DNA of 18,319 bases from Helicobacteraceae bacterium (GCA_015488855.1 WFMY01000131.1:1-18319), one strand, 5' to 3'. Counted from the first letter of the stretch, positions 5,741 through 13,098 are shown. Translations and numbers: made by a program. Notes: a model not told the origin generated them from the letters alone.

Positions 5741-7774
5741 ATGATAACAAAGTTTTTTAATCGTACCCTGTATAACAGGCTATTGCTTGCTTTTATAGTA
5801 GTAGGGTTTCTTCCTTTTTTTATATTTTATCTTTATATTATCTATTGGGGTGAAGAGACAATTACCCAAAGACTTATGGATGAACAGTCTATTGAACTCC
5901 AAAAGATAGTAGATAATGTGAACAATCACATCCTTTCTTTAGAAAAGGAGTTGAAGTTTATCTCACAGCTTGATGTGATGGATGATCTCATTTCTGATGA
6001 TATAGATAAAAGAATCGCAAGATTATTGATACAAAAAAGAGAGGATATCGCTCTTGATGTATCGCTTTTTGTTCTTGATGATAAGGGAAGTTTCATCTCC
6101 TCCTCAGAGAGATCTTTTTTAGAAAAACACTTTTCTTATATGGATAACCTTACTAATGGAGACAAATATTTTGTAAGAAAAAATAAGTTGTATATCTTCA
6201 GTAAGATTTTTGCAAGTTTTGACAAAGCCAAAGGCTTAGGTTACTTAGTAATGCAATACAACCTGGAAAATCTCAATCGTTATTTAGTCCATAGAGAGGG
6301 GATTCATACAAGTATTTGGAGTGAGAAAAGTAAGGTTTTTATTGGAGATCAGGAAAATTTTAGTCTAGATGTGACAAAAGATTTTTCAAGTGAAATACTT
6401 CAAGAGCATCTGCTCAATTACAAAAAGCTCTCACAACCTTTAGAGGAGTGGTATGTTGTCTATGCGGTTGACAAAACTATAGCGCTCGGTTTTTTATATG
6501 ACTTACTCCATGTCATGCTTTATATCATTCCTGTAGCACTCATCATCATAGTTGTGATTGGGATTATAAGTAGTAAAAATATCATTAGACCCCTTTTAGA
6601 ACTTACCTCCTCTGCAGAATCTATCACAAAAACAAAGGATTATACAACGAAGGTTATGATTGACTCAGAAGATGAGATAGGGAGACTTTCTTACGCGTTT
6701 AATGAACTCTTAGACACTACAAACAAAGCACTTCTAACTCTGGAAGAGGAAAATAGATTACGCTTAAAACGCTTGATAGAATTAACAGAGATCTTTAACA
6801 CAATTATCCAAACAAAAGATGAAGATGAATGTATCAACACTTCCATACAAGAGATGCAAAAACTTACACATGGGCAAAAGTTAAACTTTACTAAAAATCG
6901 CTTAGAGACACACAATGCGATAGCCCTTTTTGTAGATGATTTTGAAAATGATGAGAAAGTCTGTTTTGGGAGTATTGAGATAGATGTAGATAAAATGGAT
7001 GATAAAAATGAAGAAAAATTTTATCGCTCCATCGTTTCGATGATAGTGCTTCAGTTGGAGCGTATCAGACTGGTAGAAAAAACGATGCAAGCCTCGCGTG
7101 CAAAATCAGCATTTATCTCAAATATGTCCCATGAATTACGCACACCTCTCAACGCTATCATAGGTTTTACCCAGTATATCCTTGTCTATGAAGAGCTTAA
7201 CGAAGAACAAAATGAGATGATTGGCAACATTGAAAACTCTGCGCAGTATCTCTTAGAGATGATCAACGGTATCCTCGATATTGCCAAGATAGAAGCTGGC
7301 AAGATGGAGGCTCACTTAGAGAAGATGAATATTGTCTCGCTACTTCAAGATATCTATGCCATGTTAGAACCTTTGGCGGAGCAAAAAGCTTTGGCTTTTC
7401 ATCTTGATACTGATGATGCACAGGAGATACAGATCAAAAGTGATGCAAAACTCCTCAAGCAGATCGTGATCAATATGCTCTCAAATGCTATAAAATTTAC
7501 ACAGACTGGTGGGATTGATATCTCTCTCATTCAAAAAGAACAAGAGATAGAGATACGGATAAAAGATACAGGGATAGGGATAGCTAAAGAGGATTTAGAG
7601 AAGCTTTTTAAGGACTTTACCCAAGTTGAAAATGTGATGCAAAAGAAACATAAAGGGACAGGTTTAGGACTCTCCCTCAGTAAAAAACTTGCACATCTTT
7701 TACAGGGAGATCTCATTTTAAAGAGTGAGGGCTTAGGGCATGGCTCTGAGATACTGGTTACGCTACCTCGTTAG
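5741..7774 (+). CDS. Membrane-bound sensor histidine kinase
   Basis: This 677-residue kinase has a first membrane segment at about residues 13-35. A periplasmic region of roughly 210 residues follows; the VSLFVLDDKGSFISSS stretch looks Cache/PAS-like. A second membrane segment lies at about 252-276 (VMLYIIPVALIIIVVIGII). A HAMP linker (IRPLLELTSSAESI...DEIGRLSYAFN) comes next, then a weakly defined cytoplasmic region at about 340-450. The HisKA helix has MSHELRTPLN, with phospho-His464. The ATPase domain carries the N box NMLSNAIKFT (Asn578/Asn582), DTGIGI and KGTGLGLSLS. There is no fused receiver, so it should phosphorylate the REC/HD-GYP protein encoded immediately upstream with zero spacing. 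The stimulus is unknown. The last 17 bp overlap the end of the convergent gene. Confidence 0.93.
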   Translation: MITKFFNRTLYNRLLLAFIVVGFLPFFIFYLYIIYWGEETITQRLMDEQSIELQKIVDNVNNHILSLEKELKFISQLDVMDDLISDDIDKRIARLLIQKREDIALDVSLFVLDDKGSFISSSERSFLEKHFSYMDNLTNGDKYFVRKNKLYIFSKIFASFDKAKGLGYLVMQYNLENLNRYLVHREGIHTSIWSEKSKVFIGDQENFSLDVTKDFSSEILQEHLLNYKKLSQPLEEWYVVYAVDKTIALGFLYDLLHVMLYIIPVALIIIVVIGIISSKNIIRPLLELTSSAESITKTKDYTTKVMIDSEDEIGRLSYAFNELLDTTNKALLTLEEENRLRLKRLIELTEIFNTIIQTKDEDECINTSIQEMQKLTHGQKLNFTKNRLETHNAIALFVDDFENDEKVCFGSIEIDVDKMDDKNEEKFYRSIVSMIVLQLERIRLVEKTMQASRAKSAFISNMSHELRTPLNAIIGFTQYILVYEELNEEQNEMIGNIENSAQYLLEMINGILDIAKIEAGKMEAHLEKMNIVSLLQDIYAMLEPLAEQKALAFHLDTDDAQEIQIKSDAKLLKQIVINMLSNAIKFTQTGGIDISLIQKEQEIEIRIKDTGIGIAKEDLEKLFKDFTQVENVMQKKHKGTGLGLSLSKKLAHLLQGDLILKSEGLGHGSEILVTLPR

Positions 7775-9503
7775 GTTCAGCATATTTGTTATGCGATTCT
7801 ATGTAGCGTTTTCTTTGTAAGTCTTTCATCTTGTGAGAATCTACAACGATGAAACTATCGACACATGAGGTAAAATCTTCATCAATGTTGTATGCACAAA
7901 ACTTGATGCCACCCTCTTCACAGAGTTCACTGTACTGTTTGTAGAGTGCAGGGACAGAGGTATCAAAGTTTTTCATTAAGGTTTTGAGTGTTTTAAAGTC
8001 CTCTTTGTAGTTTTGTGTTGTAAACATTTCATCAAGCATACGGACTAAATCTTTATCAGATTTGAAGTCATAAGGAAGCCTTGAGAGGACAAGATTGTTT
8101 GCATCACCATAGTAGAGATCAAAAAAATTAAAGATGATATCTTTTGCAACTTTAGGGTAGGATGCACTCAGTGAAACCCCTCCATACATATAGCGGATGT
8201 GAGGGTTTTTGTTGAGGTAGGCACCGATGCCATACCATAAATAATCAAGTGCTCGTGAGCCCCAGTATTTTGGCTGGACAAAACTTCTTCCCATCTCTAT
8301 AGACTCACCAAGTTTGCCTTGAAACTTTTTAGAAAAATCAAAAAGTGTAGAGGTGTAGAGTCCATTGATGCCGTACTCATCTACGATATCCTGACATTCA
8401 CCTATGCGGTATGAACCCACTATCTCTAAGTCATTTTCATCCCAAAGAACGATATGTTTGTAGTATTTATCATATTTATCTAGGTCACGGCGTTTGTTAG
8501 CTCCCTCCCCAACTTTTCTAAAAGCGACCTCGCGAAGTCTGCCTATCTCTTTAAGGACAAAAGATTCTTTTGTATTTGAGTAGAGATAGATGATCTTGCC
8601 ATCTTTTGTTTCTCCTAAAAGTTCAGAATTCTTGAGCTCTTTTTTTATCTTTCTAGGATCCTCTGGATGGGCGATAGCTTTTTGAGTTCTAAAGAGTGAC
8701 TTACCTTTTTTAAGAGCGTAGAGATGTTTTTTGTAAAGTTCAACTATGGTCTCTTTGTTGAGCCAATGTTGGGCTATATTGTCAGCTGGTATAAGCTCTC
8801 CTATCTTGATCTTGATGCTCTTGTTTTGTTGTTTGAACATCTCATGGGAGAGTAAAAGGGTGGAGGCTTTTTTGTTGATGGCAGAGAGCGAATAAAATGT
8901 TTTTGAGTTTTTAGCATCGATGTGTATTGGTAAAATAGGACTTTGGGTATTTTTGGCAAACTTTAAAAAACTTTTTTGCCATCTACCATCACGGACACCT
9001 TTTGGAGTCATCCTTGAGACCTCTCCTGCTGGAAAGATGATGATGGCTTCTTCGTTGTTAAGAGCTTTGTAGATGTTTGAGATCGATGCTTTACTCTGTC
9101 TCTCTTTAAAGTTATTTACCATGATAAAAAGAGATTCCATAGAGTTGAACTGTACTAAAAAGTCATTGGCAATGATCTTAACATCATCTCTGATCTTTCC
9201 TATGAGCTTGAGGAGCATAAAGCCATCAAGCGAACCAAGTGGATGGTTTGAGATGATAACAACTCTTCCAAAAGAGGGGATGTTTTCGAGTTCATTATCT
9301 GAGATCACCATATCTACATTGAGATGCTCTAGGGCAGCATCAACAAACTCAAAACCACTGAGGTGAGCATTTTCATTTAAAAAGTCATTGATTGTGTCTT
9401 CGTGTATAATCGACTTTGTAAATTTTGAGAGTGAAGCCTTAATGAGCTTGTTTTTTTCTAATTTTGGATACTTTAGAAATATCTCTTTTTGTATATCTAT
9501 CAT
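7758..9503 (-). CDS. olsF: Fused PlsC-like / GNAT acyltransferase, probable ornithine-lipid synthase OlsF
   Basis: The 581-residue product has two enzymes in tandem. The N-terminal part (about 60-250) is an O-acyltransferase of the PlsC type, with NHPLGSLDG (His87, Asp93), FPAGEVSR (157-164) and PILPIHID. The His-to-Asp spacing is H-x5-D rather than the textbook H-x4-D. The C-terminal part (about 305-510) resembles the OlsB/hemolysin-like GNAT fold, with IGRLREVAFRKVGEG, SIEMGRSFVQPKYW and a YMYGGVSLS strand. OlsF, described in Serratia and Flavobacterium, combines OlsB-like N-acylation of ornithine with OlsA-like O-acylation to make ornithine lipid. Order and length fit. AAGGAG (9509-9514 on this strand) sets the start. 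Other GNAT/hemolysin acyltransferases share this layout, so the substrate is likely rather than proven. Confidence 0.78.
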   Translation of the reverse strand: MIDIQKEIFLKYPKLEKNKLIKASLSKFTKSIIHEDTINDFLNENAHLSGFEFVDAALEHLNVDMVISDNELENIPSFGRVVIISNHPLGSLDGFMLLKLIGKIRDDVKIIANDFLVQFNSMESLFIMVNNFKERQSKASISNIYKALNNEEAIIIFPAGEVSRMTPKGVRDGRWQKSFLKFAKNTQSPILPIHIDAKNSKTFYSLSAINKKASTLLLSHEMFKQQNKSIKIKIGELIPADNIAQHWLNKETIVELYKKHLYALKKGKSLFRTQKAIAHPEDPRKIKKELKNSELLGETKDGKIIYLYSNTKESFVLKEIGRLREVAFRKVGEGANKRRDLDKYDKYYKHIVLWDENDLEIVGSYRIGECQDIVDEYGINGLYTSTLFDFSKKFQGKLGESIEMGRSFVQPKYWGSRALDYLWYGIGAYLNKNPHIRYMYGGVSLSASYPKVAKDIIFNFFDLYYGDANNLVLSRLPYDFKSDKDLVRMLDEMFTTQNYKEDFKTLKTLMKNFDTSVPALYKQYSELCEEGGIKFCAYNIDEDFTSCVDSFIVVDSHKMKDLQRKRYIESHNKYAEPNEVA

Positions 9504-9527
9504 AAAATCTCCTTGTGATTGGAGAAG

Positions 9528-9533
9528 TCTATA
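9528..9533 (-). promoter_or_regulatory. Possible -10 element for olsF
   Basis: On the minus strand the hexamer is TATAGA, four of six matching TATAAT. It lies 8 bp downstream of the last TGTAAT half-site and about 24 bp upstream of the olsF ATG. There is no good -35 sequence in front of it; the direct repeats occupy that place. This is what an activator-dependent promoter would look like, but the hexamer is weak on its own. Confidence 0.4.
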
Positions 9534-9541
9534 GTGATTTT

Positions 9542-9597
9542 ATTACATAAAAATTACAGATAAATTACATTTTGTAATTTGGATTTACAACATTACA
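9542..9597 (-). promoter_or_regulatory. Array of TGTAAT half-sites with 11-bp period, PhoB-box-like
   Basis: Read on the minus strand toward olsF, TGTAAT occurs at 9569-9564, 9558-9553 and 9547-9542, exactly 11 bp apart, with another copy at 9597-9592. The E. coli PhoB half-site is CTGTCAT, also spaced 11 bp, and TGTAAT matches TGTCAT at five of six positions. The array sits where a PhoB box would lie relative to the candidate -10. Ornithine-lipid synthesis is a known phosphate-starvation response in several proteobacteria. AT richness could produce such repeats by chance, but the exact phase of three copies argues against that. Confidence 0.5.
9562..9580. promoter_or_regulatory. Perfect 19-bp palindrome, possible operator
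   Basis: AAATTACA (9562-9569) and TGTAATTT (9573-9580) form an exact 8-bp inverted repeat around TTT. It shares one half-site with the 11-bp direct repeats. It could be a dimeric repressor operator instead of, or in addition to, a tandem activator site, and it could serve either divergent gene. Confidence 0.4.
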
Positions 9598-9615
9598 GGT
9601 AACGAAAATAATAGA

Positions 9616-9707
9616 CTTCTTGCATCGAATCTTCCCACAACAAACCTCTAGTATTTCCACACACAAGGGGTTTCTTTGGTGTTGTGGATGGGAAGATTCG
9701 TTAGAAG
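9616..9707. repeat. Large imperfect inverted repeat in the divergent spacer
   Basis: CGAATCTTCCCA (9626-9637) is the exact reverse complement of 9689-9700. The stem extends inward with ACAAC (9637-9641) against GTTGT (9681-9685) after a small bulge. It extends outward with CTTCT (9616-9620) against AGAAG (9703-9707). The loop is about 39 nt. No T-run follows, so it is not a simple terminator. It may be a dispersed palindromic repeat, a MITE-like remnant or a structured RNA; copies elsewhere in the genome cannot be seen from here. Confidence 0.65.
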
Positions 9708-9773
9708 AGGATTTAAGTGTAATAAATAGGACAACGAATTGGTTTTAACTATTTTTATCCGTTATATTTAATG

Positions 9774-9834
9774 GTATTTTAGAAGTAATTTTGCATATAA
9801 AAGATACTAAAAATTAAAAAAACTTCTAAAATAC
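9774..9834. repeat. Perfect 13-bp inverted repeat upstream of porC
   Basis: GTATTTTAGAAGT (9774-9786) pairs exactly with ACTTCTAAAATAC (9822-9834) across a 35-nt AT-rich spacer. An outer pair, GGACAAC (9729-9735) and GTTGTCC (9846-9852), nests around it. The element ends about 44 bp before the candidate por -10. It could be a pair of regulator sites for por or the termini of a small element. Function is unknown. Confidence 0.55.
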
Positions 9835-9877
9835 ATCAAGTGTAGGTTGTCCAAGCTAAATTTAAGAGCAACTAGCC

Positions 9878-9883
9878 TAAAAT
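9878..9883 (+). promoter_or_regulatory. Candidate -10 (TAAAAT) for the por operon
   Basis: TAAAAT sits 47 bp before the porC ATG, preceded by GCC. The same hexamer occurs at promoter-like positions before luxS, the rlmB-like gene and the terminal aminotransferase gene. Campylobacterota sigma-70 promoters depend mainly on the -10 and often lack a recognisable -35, as here. Confidence 0.45.
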
Positions 9884-9930
9884 ACACAAAATAATTAGAG
9901 ATTATTCTTGTAATAATTTAAGGAGAATTT

Positions 9931-10488
9931 ATGCTAGAAATTAGATGGCATAGTCGTGCCGGACAGGGTGCAGTGACAGGTGCTAAAGGATTGGCAGATG
10001 TTATTTCTACAACTGGTAAACAAGTACAAGCTTTTGCATTTTATGGATCTGCAAAGCGTGGAGCTGCAATGACTGCATATAACCGTGTTGATGATAAAGC
10101 TATTATGAATCATGAAAAATATATGGAACCAGATTATGTATTTGTAATCGATCCAGCTTTAGTGTACACTAGTGATATAACTGTAAATCATAAAGAAAAT
10201 ACTAAATATATTATTACTACACACCTAAGTACAGATGAACTTAAAAAAGCTCAACCAAAACTTGAAGGTAAAGAAGTATATACAGTAGATTGTATAACAA
10301 TTGCTAAAGAGACTATTGGTCGTGCTATTCCAAATACGCCAATGCTTGGTGCATTTATGAAAATATCTGGAATGTATGAAATGGATTTCTTTAAAACATC
10401 AATGCAAAGAGTCCTTGGCAAATTACCACAAAAAATTATTGATGGAAATATGCTTGCAATTCAACGTGCATACGATGAAGTTAAATAG
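9931..10488 (+). CDS. porC: Pyruvate:ferredoxin oxidoreductase, gamma subunit
   Basis: This is the 185-residue gamma subunit of a four-subunit 2-oxoacid:acceptor oxidoreductase. The opening MLEIRWHSRAGQGAVTGAKGLA is the typical start of the family. AFAFYGSAKRGAAMTAYNR and the later NTPMLGAFMKISG are further gamma-type signatures. AAGGAG at 9920-9925, 5 bp before the ATG, is a strong ribosome site. It is the first of four por genes in the order gamma-delta-alpha-beta, as in Helicobacter pylori porCDAB. The enzyme converts pyruvate and CoA to acetyl-CoA, CO2 and reduced low-potential carrier, and can run backward in autotrophs. The symbol follows Helicobacter usage; other databases use porG. 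Pyruvate rather than 2-oxoglutarate is inferred from subunit sizes and order. Confidence 0.93.
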   Translation: MLEIRWHSRAGQGAVTGAKGLADVISTTGKQVQAFAFYGSAKRGAAMTAYNRVDDKAIMNHEKYMEPDYVFVIDPALVYTSDITVNHKENTKYIITTHLSTDELKKAQPKLEGKEVYTVDCITIAKETIGRAIPNTPMLGAFMKISGMYEMDFFKTSMQRVLGKLPQKIIDGNMLAIQRAYDEVK

Positions 10489-10494
10489 GGGATT

Positions 10495-10890
10495 ATGATG
10501 ACAAACAAAGGATGGGATGAATTTGAAATCGGAGCAATGCTTCGCACTTTCGATGGTGGTATTGATAATATCGCAGGAACTAGACAAGAAGATCGTGCTT
10601 ACTCAGAAAATAGTTCATTTTCAGCTAGTGTAGCTGATTGGAGACTAATTAAGCCAGTATTTAATAAAGACTACTGTATAGATTGTCAGTTTTGTTGGGT
10701 CTATTGCCCAGATGTTTCTATTGTTTCAAGAGATAAAAAACTTGTAGGTATAGATATGGATCACTGTAAAGGTTGTGGTATATGTGTAGAGGTTTGTCCT
10801 ACAAATCCAAAATCACTTTTAATGTTTGATGAACATACAGATGAAGAGACTGAGATAGCTCAGTGGCCTAGTAAAGATGAGGAGAAATAG
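10495..10890 (+). CDS. porD: Pyruvate:ferredoxin oxidoreductase, delta subunit (2x[4Fe-4S] ferredoxin)
   Basis: The 131-residue subunit has an N-terminal extension of about 55 residues that includes GGIDNIAGTRQ and VADWRLIKPVF. Two complete ferredoxin motifs follow: CIDCQFCWVYCP (Cys61, 64, 67, 71) and CKGCGICVEVCP (Cys91, 94, 97, 101). Each should bind one [4Fe-4S] cluster and pass electrons from the thiamine site of the beta subunit to the external carrier. Two adjacent ATGs (10495 and 10498) are possible starts. AGGGGA at 10487-10492 gives the more usual spacing to the second, so the first Met may not be present. The gene is 6 bp after porC and 2 bp before porA. Confidence 0.94.
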   Translation: MMTNKGWDEFEIGAMLRTFDGGIDNIAGTRQEDRAYSENSSFSASVADWRLIKPVFNKDYCIDCQFCWVYCPDVSIVSRDKKLVGIDMDHCKGCGICVEVCPTNPKSLLMFDEHTDEETEIAQWPSKDEEK

Positions 10891-10892
10891 TA

Positions 10893-12116
10893 ATGGCATT
10901 TGATAAAATGAAATTAAGAGATATTGAAGTATGGGATGGTAACTTTGCAGCTGCTCAGGCACTGAGACAGTGTCAAGTAGATGTAGTGTCTGCATATCCT
11001 ATTACGCCATCAACTGCTATTGTTGAGGGTTATGCAAAATTCAAGTCTGACAACTTCGTTGAGGGTGAATTTATAATGGTTGAGTCTGAACATGCAGCGA
11101 TGTCTGGATGTATAGGTGCAGCTGCTGCTGGTGGTCGCGTTGCAACTGCTACATCTTCACAAGGTTTAGCTCTTATGTCCGAAACACTTTACCAAGCTTC
11201 TGGTATGCGTTTGCCAATCGTTTTAAACCTTGTAAACCGTGCACTCGCATCACCGCTTAATGTAAATGGTGATCACTCAGATATGTATATGGTACGCGAT
11301 AGTGGTTGGATTCAGTTTGATGCATTTAACCCACAAGAGGCTTATGATTTGAACTTTATTGCTTTTAAAGTAAGTGAAGATCATGATATTAGACTCCCAG
11401 CGATTGTGAATCAAGATGGATTTATGACATCTCACACAGCCCAAGGTGTTACAACTATGGATGATGATACAGCATTCGGGTTTGTTGGTACATATAAGCC
11501 AATGAACGATATGCTCGATTTTGAACATCCTGTAACGCATGGTGTACAGACTGAAGAGGATTGGCACTTTGAACATAAGGCTCGTCAACATAATGATCTT
11601 ATGACAAAAGCTAGTCCTAAAATTGATGCAGTGTTTGCTGATTTTGAAAAACTCACAGGTCGTAAATACTCTCAAGTTGAAACTTATGATATGCAAGATG
11701 CAGATGTAGCAGTATTTTGTCTTGGAACATCTGTAGAGACTGCTCGTGAAGTTGCAAAAGAGATGAGAACTAAGGGTGTTAAAGCTGGTGTTGTTGGTCT
11801 TCGTGTTATCCGTCCTTTTCCATTTGTACAGGTTCAAGCAGCGCTCAAAGATGTAAAAGCAGTAGCAATCCTCGATCGTTCATCTCCAAATGGTGCAGCT
11901 GGTGCAATGTTCAACGAAGTAACAACTGCGATGTATAGCGCAGACAACTCTCCACTTATTAGTGGTTATATCTATGGTTTAGGTGGTCGTGATTTAACAA
12001 AAGCACACTTAGTTGAACTTTACAATGAGCTTGACACAAATGTTAAAGCTGGTAAAGTTACAACTCCATTACAGCAGTTTATCGGTGTTCGTGGACCGAA
12101 ACTAGCTTATTTATAG
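10893..12116 (+). CDS. porA: Pyruvate:ferredoxin oxidoreductase, alpha subunit
   Basis: The 407-residue alpha subunit carries the pyrimidine-binding thiamine domain. Early signatures are VVSAYPITPSTAIVEGYA and ESEHAAMSGCIGAAAAGGR, followed by TATSSQGLALMSE. The C-terminal transketolase-like domain includes AVFCLGTSVETAREVA and GLRVIRPFPF. These are the expected alpha-subunit motifs in their expected order, and the length is normal. An AGGAG ribosome site lies in the last codons of porD. It works as a heterodimer with PorB, plus PorC and PorD. A long antisense reading frame across its middle is an artefact of the coding strand. Confidence 0.95.
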   Translation: MAFDKMKLRDIEVWDGNFAAAQALRQCQVDVVSAYPITPSTAIVEGYAKFKSDNFVEGEFIMVESEHAAMSGCIGAAAAGGRVATATSSQGLALMSETLYQASGMRLPIVLNLVNRALASPLNVNGDHSDMYMVRDSGWIQFDAFNPQEAYDLNFIAFKVSEDHDIRLPAIVNQDGFMTSHTAQGVTTMDDDTAFGFVGTYKPMNDMLDFEHPVTHGVQTEEDWHFEHKARQHNDLMTKASPKIDAVFADFEKLTGRKYSQVETYDMQDADVAVFCLGTSVETAREVAKEMRTKGVKAGVVGLRVIRPFPFVQVQAALKDVKAVAILDRSSPNGAAGAMFNEVTTAMYSADNSPLISGYIYGLGGRDLTKAHLVELYNELDTNVKAGKVTTPLQQFIGVRGPKLAYL

Positions 12117-12125
12117 GAAATTAGT

Positions 12126-13082
12126 ATGAGTGAAATGAAAAAAATAAAAAACTTAAAAGAGTTTTCAACATCCGCAGATAGATTTGAGGGTGCAAACCTT
12201 CTTTGTCCTGGTTGTGCTCACTCCATCATTGTTCGTGAAGTATTGAATGCTACGAACGATGATCTAGTTCTTGCAGCTTCTACAGGTTGTCTTGAAGTTT
12301 GTACAGCTGTTTATCCATATACATCTTGGGATGCTTCTTGGATACATATAGGTTTTGAAAATGGTTCAACTGCTGTTGCAGGTGCTGAAACAATGTATAA
12401 AGCGCTTAAAACTAAAGGTCGTCTCAAGCAACCAGATCGTACCCCTAAGTTTGTAGCTTTTGGTGGGGATGGTGCATCTTATGATATTGGTTTCCAGTGG
12501 ATTTCTGGTTGTATGGAAAGAAACCATGATATGATGTATGTAGTTCTGGACAATGAAGTCTATGCAAATACAGGTGGACAGCGTTCAAGCTCTACCCCTA
12601 TTGGTTCATCAGCTACAACGACTCCTGCTGGTTCAATCTCTTATGGTGAAAAAATAAATAAAAAAGATATGATGGGCATCATGGGTGCTCACCATATCCC
12701 TTATGCGGCACAAGTAGCTCCAAACAAATGGAAAGACATGGTAAAAAAAATCCAAAAAGGTTTTGCAACTGAGGGAGCAGTATTTATCAATGCAGTTTCG
12801 CCTTGTACAACTGAGTGGAAATTTGACCCTAAAGATACTATGCATATATCTGATTTAGCTACTGATACATTAGTATTTCCACTCTATGAGATTATTGATG
12901 GTCGCCAATACAATATCACTTATAGACCTAAAAATGTAGTCCCTGTTGAAGAGTATTTAGCAGCTCAAGGGCGTTTTAAACACCTCTTTAAAGATCAGTA
13001 TAAATACTTAATCAAAGAGTGGCAAGAGAGAGTAGATGAAAACTGGGCATATCTACAACGCCGAGAAGAAGCAAAAGTATAG
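12126..13082 (+). CDS. porB: Pyruvate:ferredoxin oxidoreductase, beta subunit (thiamine-pyrophosphate binding)
   Basis: The 318-residue beta subunit binds thiamine pyrophosphate through FGGDGASYDIG (GDG at 114-116) and VVLDNEVYANTGGQ. It holds a [4Fe-4S] cluster through cysteines that include Cys27 and Cys30 (CPGC), Cys55 (STGC) and the Cys of AVSPCTTEW. The length and the long C-terminal tail (WQERVDENWAYLQRREEAKV) fit PorB better than the shorter 2-oxoglutarate OorB. It starts 9 bp after porA and closes the operon. The following 238 bp lack genes but hold hairpins. Confidence 0.95.
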   Translation: MSEMKKIKNLKEFSTSADRFEGANLLCPGCAHSIIVREVLNATNDDLVLAASTGCLEVCTAVYPYTSWDASWIHIGFENGSTAVAGAETMYKALKTKGRLKQPDRTPKFVAFGGDGASYDIGFQWISGCMERNHDMMYVVLDNEVYANTGGQRSSSTPIGSSATTTPAGSISYGEKINKKDMMGIMGAHHIPYAAQVAPNKWKDMVKKIQKGFATEGAVFINAVSPCTTEWKFDPKDTMHISDLATDTLVFPLYEIIDGRQYNITYRPKNVVPVEEYLAAQGRFKHLFKDQYKYLIKEWQERVDENWAYLQRREEAKV

Positions 13083-13098
13083 TTAAGCTTCTAGCTTC

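Noticed and set aside
9073..9366. 97-codon open frame on the plus strand inside olsF
   Set aside because: It is antisense to conserved acyltransferase motifs and looks like a coding-strand shadow.
9542..9597. CRISPR or plasmid-type iterons
   Set aside because: The units are only 6 bp with an 11-bp period and few copies, with no cas or rep gene nearby. An operator fits better.
11277..11837. 186-codon open frame on the minus strand inside porA
   Set aside because: It lies wholly antisense to a well-supported enzyme gene. Its translation is Cys/Ile/His-rich without family motifs, and it has no ribosome site.
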